Source: Treponema sp. (lineage in GTDB: Bacteria; Spirochaetota; Spirochaetia; Treponematales; Breznakiellaceae). From it: 40,039 bases of DNA. The notes under the pieces are model-generated. The model had not been told where the DNA came from and made no database searches. It saw only the letters and a list, made by a program, of their open reading frames with translations. How positions within the stretch are numbered: position 1 is the stretch's first letter; the number at the start of each line of letters is the position of its first letter. Where the stretch lies: the NCBI GenBank assembly GCA_031256445.1, contig JAIRQN010000097.1:1-40039 (forward strand), in the 5' to 3' direction. This document shows positions 26,693 to 34,367 of the stretch, piece after piece. The translations under genes were made by a program, and so were the position numbers.

Positions 26693-26726
26693 ACATTAAA
26701 AATGCCATCCTTGGCATTTTTAATGT
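26693..26726 (+). terminator. Perfect 15-bp hairpin after the lipoprotein gene
   Basis: ACATTAAAAATGCCA (26693-26707) and TGGCATTTTTAATGT (26712-26726) form a 15-bp stem with a 4-base loop, 7 bases after the stop codon. It probably ends transcription in both directions. A short-loop cruciform just after the variable region is also what retroelement targets carry. A second hairpin, AGCGGC/GCCGCT, follows at 26738-26754. Confidence 0.65.
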
Positions 26727-27178
26727 GGCTTTTGTTTAGCGGCCTCCTGCCGCTTAAGTTAGCAGCGGGGAGTGGAGGAGTTTGCAGCTAACAGAGCGTA
26801 GAGAAGGATAAATAAAGAGATTTACCACGAACAGGTCCGAACAAGCCCGAACCTGTAATTAAATTATCTGGAATTTAGAGCCAATAATCAAAACAACAGG
26901 TTTGTGTGGTTCGTGGTAAAAAAAATAAAGAGATTCACCACGAACAGGTCCTAACGACACGAACTAATTAATTTTTTTTTTGGTCTGTTCGCGGCTGGGC
27001 ATGGAGCAGGAACGGGCAGGCGGTGTTTAGCCGTTTAAGCGAGCAGGGAACAGAGAATGGAGGGGAGGTAGTAGTATGAAGTGAGGAGCGAGGAACGTGG
27101 AACTTTTATCTGATCGTTTTGCGTTCAATCTTGACAGGGATTCTGGTAATAAAGAATAAATAATGTATATAAATATAG
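26727..27178. other. Gene-free stretch with repeats before the cassette cluster
   Basis: No gene is supported. A 28-base direct repeat with one mismatch lies at 26811-26838 and 26924-26951 (core ACCACGAACAGGTCC). An inverted copy of part of it (GGTTCGTGGTAAA) ends at 26920. The rest is low-complexity purine-rich sequence that becomes AT-rich towards 27178. TTGACA at 27131 lacks a matching -10 box. Confidence 0.6.
26811..26951. repeat. 28-base direct repeat pair with inverted arm
   Basis: Copies at 26811-26838 and 26924-26951 are identical except for one base. The inverted segment before 26920 lets the right half fold (CGTGGT/ACCACG). It looks like non-coding repeat sequence and not a mobile gene. 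Confidence 0.6.
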
Positions 27179-27196
27179 TTAAGCAAAACGCCAATC

Positions 27197-27225
27197 TTGA
27201 TATTTTGTATAAAAAATCATAAAAT
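27197..27225 (+). promoter_or_regulatory. Internal promoter of cassette 1
   Basis: TTGATA (27197-27202), a 17-base spacer and TAAAAT (27220-27225). Only 6 bases separate the -10 box from the ATG at 27232, so the message would be leaderless. Confidence 0.6.
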
Positions 27226-27231
27226 GTATAA

Positions 27232-27909
27232 ATGAACCACTTTTCACAACTTTCAGAATTTATAGCTGCTCTTGTAAATGATTTCTTTAATTTTGATAAT
27301 AATTTAGAAAAATATATTCTTCATAATGATCCAAATGCGCCGTATCCAATGTTAATTACAAATGTAAATCCATTAATAATTAGAACATGTGTTAAAGATA
27401 ACGTATGGGATCAATTTTCCTATCAATTTTCACATGAATATACACATTTAGTAATACGATCTTTTAAAAATGATAAAAATAAATATTTAAAATGGTTTGA
27501 GGAAACAATCTGCGAATCAATGTCTCTGTTTACATTAATACATTTATCCAATAATTGGAAATTGTGTCCATTTTATAGTTTAAATACTAATTATAGTGAT
27601 TCAATAAAAAAATATTTTGAAAATGAATATAAAAAATCAGGATCAAAATTAAAATTTTGTAAAAATCATTTGGAATTAAAGAAAATAGATAATACTTGTG
27701 AGAGTTGTCGTGAAGAAAGATATGATGAAAGAAATTTTGTATATAAAGTAATTTCAAATTATAATGAAAAAGTAAAAATAATATTTGATTATACAAATTA
27801 TATTTCAAATAATGATTTACTCATAGATTTTGATTCATGGGTAAATAAATATGATGATGAATATAGAGACATAATAAATGAAATAAAGAAAATACAGCCT
27901 ATATTCTAA
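27232..27909 (+). CDS. Cassette-borne HExxH protein, putative metallopeptidase
   Basis: A 225-residue soluble protein with no signal peptide. FSHEYTH (about residues 67-73) is a zinc-protease HExxH motif. WFEETICESMSLF about 20 residues later can supply the third, glutamate ligand in gluzincin fashion. A second possible metal site has FCKNH and CESC at about residues 142-163. I do not recognise the family. The very AT-rich composition sets it apart from chromosomal neighbours and indicates transfer. It is the only gene of cassette 1 and lies behind a promoter that would give a leaderless message. A stress, defence or toxin role is common for cassette genes but is not shown here. Confidence 0.75.
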   Translation: MNHFSQLSEFIAALVNDFFNFDNNLEKYILHNDPNAPYPMLITNVNPLIIRTCVKDNVWDQFSYQFSHEYTHLVIRSFKNDKNKYLKWFEETICESMSLFTLIHLSNNWKLCPFYSLNTNYSDSIKKYFENEYKKSGSKLKFCKNHLELKKIDNTCESCREERYDERNFVYKVISNYNEKVKIIFDYTNYISNNDLLIDFDSWVNKYDDEYRDIINEIKKIQPIF

Positions 27910-27928
27910 TATAGAAGATTGGCACTTT

Positions 27929-28085
27929 GCTTAACAAACGGTAACTGCAAAAAGCCCTGTTCGGGCATTTTGGGTTTCGTTTGGCTAGGTATTCCCACGT
28001 CTCACTACACCACATTTTTTTGTGCCCGTAAAACGCTTCGCGTTTTACGGGCACAAAAAAATGTCAGTTACCTGTAACGTTATGT
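27929..28085 (+). other. attC recombination site 1
   Basis: Inverse core GCTTAAC (27929-27935), then GGTAACTG (27940-27947), whose exact complement CAGTTACC lies at 28065-28072, then AACG|TTATGT with core 28079-28085. The long centre holds a GCCC/GGGC hairpin and a 25-bp hairpin. The arms match attC 2 almost base for base, so the same integrase lineage made both. Confidence 0.8.
28012..28064. terminator. 25-bp perfect hairpin inside attC 1
   Basis: Arms of 25 bases around a TTC loop, with GTGCCCGTAAAACGC at the core and A/T runs of seven on the outer sides. It is a bidirectional terminator by form. It also enlarges the central stem of the attC, which is used as folded single-stranded DNA. 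Confidence 0.75.
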
Positions 28086-28144
28086 GAAATGGCATTAAAA
28101 TTTTAGGCAAATTTACAAAATTTGAAATAATGTCAAAATAATAC

Positions 28145-28173
28145 TTGACAATATAATATAAAAATGGTAATAT
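28145..28173 (+). promoter_or_regulatory. Promoter of the toxin-antitoxin cassette
   Basis: TTGACA (28145-28150), an exact 17-base spacer and TAATAT (28168-28173), 27 bases before the antitoxin ATG. Confidence 0.75.
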
Positions 28174-28200
28174 AAATTGATTAATAATTTGGGGGTATAA

Positions 28201-28461
28201 ATGCCAGCAACTAGGAAAACAACTGATTTACTTAATAATTTTAATGAAATTCTAAAATTTTGTCAAAAAAACAGGGAACCAGTGTATGTAACAGATGATA
28301 ATCAAAAAGAACAAGCTGTAATGATGAGTATTGAGGCTTATGAAGAATTAATAGGTAGATTAGAACTTTATCATTCATTACAGATGGGATTGGATCAGAT
28401 AAATAATGGTGAATTTATAGAAGAAGATGAATTTATGGAATTTTTAGATAATTTGGAGTAA
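28201..28461 (+). CDS. Phd/YefM-like type II antitoxin
   Basis: An 86-residue protein with the Phd/YefM plan: an N-terminal DNA-binding half (PATRKTTDLLNNFNEILKFCQKNREPVYVTDDNQKEQAVMMS in outline, with the PVYVT strand typical of the family) and an acidic C-terminal helix that wraps the toxin (EEDEFMEFLDNLE). It should neutralise the RelE/ParE-like product of the next frame and repress its own promoter. GGGGG lies 5 bases before the ATG. The toxin frame starts 8 bases after its stop. Confidence 0.88.
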   Translation: MPATRKTTDLLNNFNEILKFCQKNREPVYVTDDNQKEQAVMMSIEAYEELIGRLELYHSLQMGLDQINNGEFIEEDEFMEFLDNLE

Positions 28462-28468
28462 ATCTTTT

Positions 28469-28805
28469 TTGTATAAACTAAGAATTTCAAAATTATATAA
28501 AGAAGATACTTCTTCAAGTTACAATTATATAAAATATAAATTGGAAGCACCTATGGCTGCTGAAAATTTGAAAAAGGGAATAAAAGAAAAAATTAATAAA
28601 AATAAAAGAGAATCCCAATTTTCGTCCATTAGTTCAGGATAAATATTTAGCTTCTTTAGGTTATAGATTAATAAATGTAAAAAATTATATGATATTTTAT
28701 ATTATCGGAGAAGATAATAAACATTTAAAAATAGTTAGGTTTTTACATAATAAAAGAAATTGGATTAATATATTGAAAGAAATAATTATAGAGGAAATAA
28801 TGTAA
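28469..28805 (+). pseudogene. RelE/ParE-like toxin, frameshifted
   Basis: The frame opens at TTG 28469 behind GGAG and reads MYKLRISKLYKEDTSSSYNY up to the run AAAAA at 28598-28602. After that the reading continues one base later as KIKENPNFRPLVQDKYLASL, GYRLINVKNYMIFYIIGED and RFLHNKRNW to the stop at 28803-28805. Removing one A restores a continuous frame of 111 codons with the strand order and C-terminal arginine/histidine residues of RelE/ParE ribosome-dependent or gyrase-type toxins. It could be a true inactivating insertion, programmed slippage or a sequencing error. An unframed toxin beside an intact antitoxin is viable. Confidence 0.75.
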
Positions 28806-28818
28806 ATCATGCCACTTC

Positions 28819-28881
28819 GCATAACAAACGGTAACTGTTGCGCCGCCTATTCGGCGGCTCGGGTTACCTGGAACGTTAGGT
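28819..28881 (+). other. attC recombination site 2
   Basis: A classical short attC of 63 bases: GCATAAC (28819-28825), GGTAAC (28830-28835), a central hairpin GCCGCC-TATTC-GGCGGC, GTTACC (28863-28868) and the core GTTAGGT (28875-28881). Arms and flanks (AACAAACGGTAACTG, GTGAAATG) are shared with attC 1. Confidence 0.88.
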
Positions 28882-29075
28882 GAAATGCAAAATAATATAC
28901 ATGAGTTCAAAAATGGAATATAATGATATATGGAATGAGTTATGTTTTCGTGTTAAAATTTTGAATAAAAATGAGTATTCAAAAGAAAATCTTAATAAAT
29001 GATTGTGTGAACATGACAAGCGCCAAATTTCCTGGTGTTCATGCGGGCAATGGAAAAATACCTGTAGTGTAACAG
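28876..29075 (+). mobile_element. Truncated third cassette
   Basis: A new cassette should begin at TTAGGTGAAATGC (28876), but the expected inverse core ACCTAAC and a second attC arm do not occur before the next gene. Composition shifts from AT-rich to chromosomal near 29010. The cassette was probably cut by deletion, or this is the end of the array. Confidence 0.5.
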
Positions 29076-29086
29076 CTAATAATTAA
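28901..29086 (+). pseudogene. Remnant cassette gene with internal TGA
   Basis: From ATG 28901 the frame encodes 33 residues (starting MSSKMEYNDIWNELCFRVK), then TGA at 29000-29002. It then stays open for 27 more codons (CEHDKRQISWCSCGQWKNTC in part) to TAA at 29084-29086. A TGG-to-TGA change would explain it. No ribosome binding site or family is recognised, and the second half may be chance. Confidence 0.35.
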
Positions 29087-31055
29087 AATCCAAAACAGTT
29101 TCCTTTCCGCCTGCGTTGATACGGTAGAGTTTCTCTCCAAAGGAGACGGCGCAGAACGGGTTGTCATAACGCTTGTAATCCCGGATGGAAATTTCTTCGC
29201 CATTCAGACGAAGCGGCCCTTTCCACCCAAAGGACATTTCCCCCAGCGAAGGAGACCGGTATGAAAAAGCGAAAGTATCTCCTGTGAAAGCGGCTGTCCT
29301 GAATTTGGCGGTAAAATTATCAAAACTTCCGTCGGTTTTTTCATCGCCCATTTCGCAGATGTAGACAACTGCGTGTTTTGGAACCAGGTACTCATAAGGT
29401 TTTGCGGAATTGAATTTTTCTTCCCAATAATCGCCGTAAACCGCTTTGTAAAAATCAGGGTCTGGGTTTTCCCATTTGCCGCGAACTGAAGAAAAAACCG
29501 CTATGTATGCCCCGCCGCGTGAGGCGAAAATCCAGCCTCCCTCTTCTGCGACCTGATCAAATTCACTCTGCGGGAAATAAATGTGCGTAAAGAAAAAGTG
29601 CGCGCTTTCGGCAGGCAGCCTGTAGACGCAGAAAAGAACGTTTTGATGCTGTACAGACCGAGGCATAAATTTGCTGCCGATGAATTTACTCGGTCTGTCT
29701 TTGTACTCATTGGAACCCGGCGAGTTTGTGAACACCAAAGCATTGCCGCCCAGAGTCGCCTGCCAGATATGCTGCTGGTATCCGGCTTTCCCTTTTCTGA
29801 AATCCTGCGCGTTGCTCAGGCAATAATAGGGGGTCTTATATACATAGATATCCGCCTGCGTCAAAGCGCAGCACGCCATATCCGGATCGTACAGGCCGTC
29901 TTCTGTAAATCCGTTTGGTAAAAGCGGATCAAAATGTCTTGGTTTAAAACCGGACGCTTCAAGCGTTTGGTACTTTTCCCAATGCGCGTCAATGGAAGGA
30001 CGCATTCCCAGCCAGAGAGGACAGATCTTCATTGAGTTTTCTATCACATCCCTGTGAAGGAATGTCTGCTGTCCCCAGTAGAACATTATGTCTTCGTATC
30101 TTGCTGGGTCCAAGCCGTACTTTTTGGAATCTTCAACATCAAGGCTCATGCGTTCGCGGTTAATGATTACGCTTTTATCCAGAGCCGCGTTCCTTACCGC
30201 TTCGCCGCATTCGTAGCCGAAAACCGCGAGCGCGACCGCGCCGATGGACACAGCCTCGAATGAGCCTTCGTCCCAATAGAGTTTGCAAATGGCGGATGTC
30301 GCGGGCAGTTCGGTGCGCATTGTCATGGGCAGATAAGCCCTGCCGTTTGTCGCGCCAAGGATGCCGTTAAAAGAATTTATTGCAATGTCAAAAAGAGTCA
30401 GTTCAATTAATTTTCCAGCCTGTTCTTTCAGGTCTTTATCTTCGGCAAGACCCCAGACAAGAGAGAGCGCCATTAGGTCTTCGCCGTAATAATCATTGGA
30501 AAGCCACTCTGAATAGCCGAACCGGGCTCTCCAGTCTATCCATTGGAGCAGGCGTTTCTTCCCGCGCTCGCGGTGCCAGCTTCCCTTCTGCTGGTTATTG
30601 GTAAAAAGCTCATCAGGGAACAACTGACCGGCAATATACTCGCTCGCTCCATAAAGGATTTGATGGTTTTCGGTGAAATAACAAATACCGTGTCTGTCTT
30701 CGTTTGGATCGTTCATGAAATATTTGAAATTAATAACCGCGCTTTTATATGTATCAAAATTTTCTTTCGTCAGGAGGTTTGAATCTTTATACATGGAAAG
30801 GAAGGCAAGAAAAACCGGCATTACAAAATCTGCGCAGTCCCTGTGTTCTGTAACGATGTTCAGGCATTTTTCTATCCTGTTATAATCCAGCGGGTAAACG
30901 CCTTCCCCCCGTTTTTCAAGTTCCAGTTTCGGCCACTCCAGAAAGACATCCATATTGAAAAAACCCGCGTTATACCTGCTAGATGAGCCGGTATCCTGAG
31001 AGTATTTTTCGGCAATTTGCTTCAGGTAAACAGATGATATTTTAGTTTGGTTCAT
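29076..31055 (-). CDS. Large cytoplasmic protein, possible (alpha/alpha)-toroid glycan-active enzyme
   Basis: A 659-residue protein without signal peptide or membrane helices. I do not recognise its family with confidence. The first 400 residues are helical with Trp- and Asp-rich segments (RFGYSEWLSNDYYGEDLMALSL, MRTELPATSAICKLYWDEGS). The last 250 are beta-rich (HIWQATLGGNALVFTNSPGS, GGAYIAVFSSVRG). This helical-toroid plus beta-sandwich order is typical of polysaccharide lyases and some glycoside hydrolases, with HIWQATLGG resembling their catalytic-face strands. A cytoplasmic role on imported oligosaccharides would fit. The stop overlaps the cassette remnant by 11 bases, and the gene diverges from asnA with its own weak upstream purine site. 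Confidence 0.6.
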   Translation of the reverse strand: MNQTKISSVYLKQIAEKYSQDTGSSSRYNAGFFNMDVFLEWPKLELEKRGEGVYPLDYNRIEKCLNIVTEHRDCADFVMPVFLAFLSMYKDSNLLTKENFDTYKSAVINFKYFMNDPNEDRHGICYFTENHQILYGASEYIAGQLFPDELFTNNQQKGSWHRERGKKRLLQWIDWRARFGYSEWLSNDYYGEDLMALSLVWGLAEDKDLKEQAGKLIELTLFDIAINSFNGILGATNGRAYLPMTMRTELPATSAICKLYWDEGSFEAVSIGAVALAVFGYECGEAVRNAALDKSVIINRERMSLDVEDSKKYGLDPARYEDIMFYWGQQTFLHRDVIENSMKICPLWLGMRPSIDAHWEKYQTLEASGFKPRHFDPLLPNGFTEDGLYDPDMACCALTQADIYVYKTPYYCLSNAQDFRKGKAGYQQHIWQATLGGNALVFTNSPGSNEYKDRPSKFIGSKFMPRSVQHQNVLFCVYRLPAESAHFFFTHIYFPQSEFDQVAEEGGWIFASRGGAYIAVFSSVRGKWENPDPDFYKAVYGDYWEEKFNSAKPYEYLVPKHAVVYICEMGDEKTDGSFDNFTAKFRTAAFTGDTFAFSYRSPSLGEMSFGWKGPLRLNGEEISIRDYKRYDNPFCAVSFGEKLYRINAGGKETVLDFNY

Positions 31056-31116
31056 GTTCTTATTTTTATCGTATTAAATTTATTTTGCAAGGACAATAAA
31101 TAATCTTTTATCCCGC

Positions 31117-31143
31117 TTGACAAAAATTTAAAAATTGTATAGA
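31117..31143 (+). promoter_or_regulatory. Promoter of the asnA-glnN operon
   Basis: TTGACA (31117-31122) is perfect. TATAGA (31138-31143) lies at a short 15-base spacing, so activation may be needed. Start expected near 31150, just before the antiterminator hairpin. Confidence 0.5.
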
Positions 31144-31155
31144 GTTAACACAGAA

Positions 31156-31171
31156 ACAGCAAAGGCGCTGT
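31156..31171 (+). promoter_or_regulatory. Antiterminator-type hairpin with AAAGGC loop before asnA
   Basis: ACAGC-AAAGGC-GCTGT is a 5-bp stem with a six-base loop. Its right half (GGC-GCTGT) is also the left arm of the terminator at 31165-31205, so the two structures exclude each other. Loop A1 and G4 match the ANTAR-domain recognition rule. The amt leader has the same loop on a different stem. Confidence 0.65.
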
Positions 31172-31211
31172 ATCTGACCATGGAATTTGTGGTCGGGTAC
31201 AGTGCTTTTTT
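31165..31211 (+). terminator. Leader terminator (attenuator) of asnA
   Basis: A continuous 17-bp stem pairs 31165-31181 with 31189-31205 (GCGCTGTA against TACAGTGC, then CTGACCA against TGGTCGG, some G-U pairs). It has a 7-base loop and TTTTTT at 31206-31211. It lies between promoter and asnA start codon, so it must be bypassed for expression. Confidence 0.85.
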
Positions 31212-31232
31212 ATTTACAGGGAGAGCACGGAA

Positions 31233-32240
31233 ATGAGTAAGCTGAACATACCAGACGGTTACAGGCCGGTTTTGTCTTTATACGAAACCCAGACCGCTAT
31301 TGGTACGATAAAAAGGCTGTTCGAGGATTATCTGTACCGCGCTCTAAACCTGAAGCGCGTTTCAGCGCCGCTATTTGTCGAGCCGCAGACGGGTTTGAAT
31401 GACGATCTGAATGGCGTAGAGCGTCCTGTCGAGTTTGACATCGCAGAGACAAAGACAAACGCGCAGATTGTTCATTCACTTGCCAAATGGAAGCGTATGG
31501 CGCTCTACAAATACGGTTTCCCTGTTGGCGAAGGGCTCTGCACGGATATGAACGCCATCCGCCGTGACGAGGAAATGGATAACATTCATTCCATATATGT
31601 TGATCAATGGGATTGGGAAGTTGTAATTGACAGGGAAATGCGGAACGAAAGTTACCTGAAAAAAACCGTCTCAGACATTGTCGGCGCGATTTGCGATACG
31701 GCGGAAAAAATAAAGGAGATTTACCCTGAACTGAAAGTCTGCCTTTCGCGGGACGTTAAGTTTGTAACGACCCAGCAGCTTGAAGATATGTATCCGCAGA
31801 TGAGTCCAAAGGAGAGGGAGAACGTTTATTTGGAAGAGAACAAGACCGCGTTCATCATGCAGATCGGCGATTTACTGAAGTCGAGGAATAAGCATGACGG
31901 GCGCGCTCCCGACTACGATGACTGGACGCTGAACGGAGACATTGTTTTCTGGAACGATGTTTTAAAGTGCGCCTTTGAAATTTCTTCGATGGGGATTCGC
32001 GTGGATTCCGCGGCTCTTGACTCGCAGTTGGAGAAAGCGAAGTGCGGGCACAGAAGGCAGCTTCCGTTTCATAAAATGCTGCTGGAAGGAAAACTTCCGC
32101 TGACAATGGGCGGCGGCATCGGGCAGTCAAGGCTGTGTATGCTGATGCTGGAAAAAGCGCACATCGGGGAAGTGCAGGTTTCCGTGTGGGATAAAGAAAC
32201 ATTAACCGGATGTAATGAAGCCGGTATCAAAATATTATAA
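31233..32240 (+). CDS. asnA: Aspartate-ammonia ligase (ammonia-dependent asparagine synthetase)
   Basis: A 335-residue cytoplasmic enzyme that makes asparagine from aspartate, ammonia and ATP (to AMP and pyrophosphate) on a class II aminoacyl-tRNA-synthetase fold. Recognisable segments include [17 protein letters not shown] at the start, [20 protein letters not shown], and [17 protein letters not shown] with [10 protein letters not shown] near the end. Length equals the E. coli family. AGGGAG lies upstream of the ATG. It leads an operon with type III glutamine synthetase (10-base gap) behind an attenuator and provides an ammonia-assimilating route when ammonium is plentiful. Confidence 0.96.
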   Translation: MSKLNIPDGYRPVLSLYETQTAIGTIKRLFEDYLYRALNLKRVSAPLFVEPQTGLNDDLNGVERPVEFDIAETKTNAQIVHSLAKWKRMALYKYGFPVGEGLCTDMNAIRRDEEMDNIHSIYVDQWDWEVVIDREMRNESYLKKTVSDIVGAICDTAEKIKEIYPELKVCLSRDVKFVTTQQLEDMYPQMSPKERENVYLEENKTAFIMQIGDLLKSRNKHDGRAPDYDDWTLNGDIVFWNDVLKCAFEISSMGIRVDSAALDSQLEKAKCGHRRQLPFHKMLLEGKLPLTMGGGIGQSRLCMLMLEKAHIGEVQVSVWDKETLTGCNEAGIKIL

Positions 32241-32250
32241 GGAGAGAAAC

Positions 32251-34347
32251 ATGAAAAACATTCCGGAATTATTCGGAAGCATGGTTTTTAATGACCCTGT
32301 TATGAAACAGCGGCTTCCGAAAGACATTTACAGGGCGTTTATAAAGACGATGCAGCAGGGGAAGCATCTTGAACTTGATATCGCCAATGTTGTCGCAAGC
32401 GCGATGAAAGAATGGGCGGTAGAAAAAGGCGCGACGCACTTTACCCACTGGTTCCAGCCGATGACAGGAACAACCGCGGAAAAACACGATTCGTTTATTT
32501 CGCCGACAAACGACGGCAAGGTAATCATGGAGTTTTCGGGCAAGGAGCTGGTGCGCGGAGAGCCTGACGCGTCAAGTTTCCCGTCCGGCGGGTTACGCGC
32601 AACATTTGAAGCCAGGGGCTACACAGTCTGGGACACGACCTCGTACGCGTTCATTAAAAACGGCACCCTCTGCATCCCGACGGCTTTCTGTTCGTACTCA
32701 GGCGAAGCGCTCGACAAAAAGACGCCGCTTCTGCGTTCAATGGAAGCAGTTGACAAACAGGCCCTTCGCATACTCAAGCTGTTCGGCAACACAACAGCCC
32801 AGCGCGTTATTACAACCGTGGGTCCTGAGCAGGAATATTTTCTTATTGATAAAGAAGCGTTCCTTAAGCGCCCGGATTTGATCTATACAGGAAGGACTTT
32901 GTTCGGAGCGCGTCCGCCCAAGGGACAGGAGCTTGAAGATCATTACTTCGGATGCATCAAGCCGCGCGTTTCCGATTTTATGAAAGAACTTGACGAAGAA
33001 CTGTGGAAGCTCGGCGTTTACGCCAAGACAAAACACAACGAAGTCGCTCCCGCTCAGCATGAGCTGGCTCCGGTATTTTCCACAACAAATATCGCGACCG
33101 ATCACAATCAGATCACAATGGAACTGATGAAAACCATCGCCAACAAGCACGGCTTTGCCTGCCTGCTTCATGAAAAACCGTTCGCGGGAGTTAACGGAAG
33201 CGGCAAGCATAACAACTGGTCAATAAGCACTGACACCGGACTTAATCTGCTTGAGCCAGGCGACACCCCGCAGGATAACGCCCAGTTCCTGCTTTTCCTT
33301 GTCGCGCTCATCAAGGCGATTGACGAGTATCAGGATTTAATGCGCCTGTCCGCCGCAAGCGCGGCTAACGATCACCGCCTTGGCGCGAACGAAGCGCCAC
33401 CGGCGATTATTTCAATGTTTATCGGCGATGAACTAAAAGAGATCCTTGACGCTATAGAGGGAGGAACCGCCTACAAGGGAAAGGAAAAACATGATATGGA
33501 GATCGGAGTAATGGTGCTGCCGAATTTTCCGAAGGACTCAACAGACCGCAACCGCACGTCTCCTTTCGCGTTCACGGGAAACAAGTTTGAGTTCCGCATG
33601 CTCGGCTCTACTTTTTCAATCGCGGGACCAAACATTGTGCTTAACACAATAACCGCCGAAGCGCTCTGTCAGTTTGCCGACATTCTGGAAAAATCAGGCG
33701 ACTTTAATACTGACCTTGCCGCGCTTGTCAAGAAGACATACAGCGAGCATAAAAGAATCATTTTTAACGGCAACAATTATTCCGAAGAATGGGTTGCGGA
33801 AGCGCAGAAACGGGGGCTTTCAAATTTAAAAACCACAGTTGACGCCCTGCCCAAATTTATCGAGAAGAAAAGCATTGACCTCTTTACAAAGCATCATGTA
33901 TTTACGGAAAGCGAGGTAAATTCGCGTTATGAGATAATGATGGAATCCTATTGCAAGACGCTTCATATAGAAGCGCTGACAATGGTGGACATGGTCAAAG
34001 GAGCGATAATTCCATCGTGCATGGATTATCAGCGCGAACTGATTGATCTTCTGCGCCAGAAGAAAGCGTACGGCGGCGTCTCCTTTGATTGTTCGCTTGA
34101 GGAACATTTCCTGAACAGCATCACAAAACTGTCGGCGTGTCTTTTAAAGAAACTGACCGCTCTTGAAAGCGCTGTTCTGGAATCATCCCAGGAGAGGGAG
34201 ATACTCGCGCAGGCAGCTTTCTACCGCGACAACATTTTTACGGCAATGTCGGAACTCAGGCTCATCGTTGACGAGCTGGAAACGCTGGTCGCGCGAAAGC
34301 ACTGGCCCATCCCCACATACGCGGAGATGTTGTACTCTGTGATCTAG
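32251..34347 (+). CDS. glnN: Glutamine synthetase type III
   Basis: A 698-residue cytoplasmic enzyme of the GSIII class, which condenses ammonia and glutamate with ATP to glutamine as double-ring dodecamers. The N-terminal GSIII extension starts [19 protein letters not shown]. The catalytic core shows [40 protein letters not shown] and [21 protein letters not shown]. The C-terminal helical part continues to the usual length. The start is ATG 32251 with GGAGAG 4 bases upstream; the longer frame from 32215 would overlap asnA. GSIII occurs in Bacteroides, cyanobacteria, spirochaetes and some firmicutes and is not controlled by adenylylation, so the leader attenuator is probably a main control point. 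Confidence 0.96.
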   Translation: MKNIPELFGSMVFNDPVMKQRLPKDIYRAFIKTMQQGKHLELDIANVVASAMKEWAVEKGATHFTHWFQPMTGTTAEKHDSFISPTNDGKVIMEFSGKELVRGEPDASSFPSGGLRATFEARGYTVWDTTSYAFIKNGTLCIPTAFCSYSGEALDKKTPLLRSMEAVDKQALRILKLFGNTTAQRVITTVGPEQEYFLIDKEAFLKRPDLIYTGRTLFGARPPKGQELEDHYFGCIKPRVSDFMKELDEELWKLGVYAKTKHNEVAPAQHELAPVFSTTNIATDHNQITMELMKTIANKHGFACLLHEKPFAGVNGSGKHNNWSISTDTGLNLLEPGDTPQDNAQFLLFLVALIKAIDEYQDLMRLSAASAANDHRLGANEAPPAIISMFIGDELKEILDAIEGGTAYKGKEKHDMEIGVMVLPNFPKDSTDRNRTSPFAFTGNKFEFRMLGSTFSIAGPNIVLNTITAEALCQFADILEKSGDFNTDLAALVKKTYSEHKRIIFNGNNYSEEWVAEAQKRGLSNLKTTVDALPKFIEKKSIDLFTKHHVFTESEVNSRYEIMMESYCKTLHIEALTMVDMVKGAIIPSCMDYQRELIDLLRQKKAYGGVSFDCSLEEHFLNSITKLSACLLKKLTALESAVLESSQEREILAQAAFYRDNIFTAMSELRLIVDELETLVARKHWPIPTYAEMLYSVI

Positions 34348-34367
34348 AGGCGTGGAATGAGAATGGC

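Larger units (their letters stand above)
27179..28079 (+). mobile_element. Integron gene cassette 1
   Basis: The cassette runs from the cut in G|TTAAGC (27178/27179) to the cut in G|TTATGT (28079/28080). In the circular form its first bases TTAAGC would complete its own attC core, and the inverse core in that attC is exactly the complement (GCTTAAC, 27929-27935). This match between the cassette's two ends is the specific signature of a cassette. It holds one gene with its own promoter. Its GC content is far below that of the chromosome. Confidence 0.75.
28080..28875 (+). mobile_element. Integron gene cassette 2 (toxin-antitoxin)
   Basis: Runs from G|TTATGT (28079/28080) to G|TTAGGT (28875/28876). 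The inverse core of its attC, GCATAAC (28819-28825), complements the cassette start TTATGT apart from one wobble. It carries a promoter, an antitoxin gene and a disrupted toxin gene. Toxin-antitoxin cassettes are frequent in chromosomal integrons and are thought to stabilise the array. Confidence 0.78.

Noticed and set aside
26603-26791. 62-codon frame after the lipoprotein
   Set aside because: It overlaps the lipoprotein's end and runs through a perfect terminator hairpin.
26811-26951. CRISPR-like repeat pair
   Set aside because: Only two copies, no regular spacers and no cas genes.
27131-27178. Integron Pc promoter and attI at the left border
   Set aside because: TTGACA has no acceptable -10 box and no integrase gene or attI-like sites are seen.
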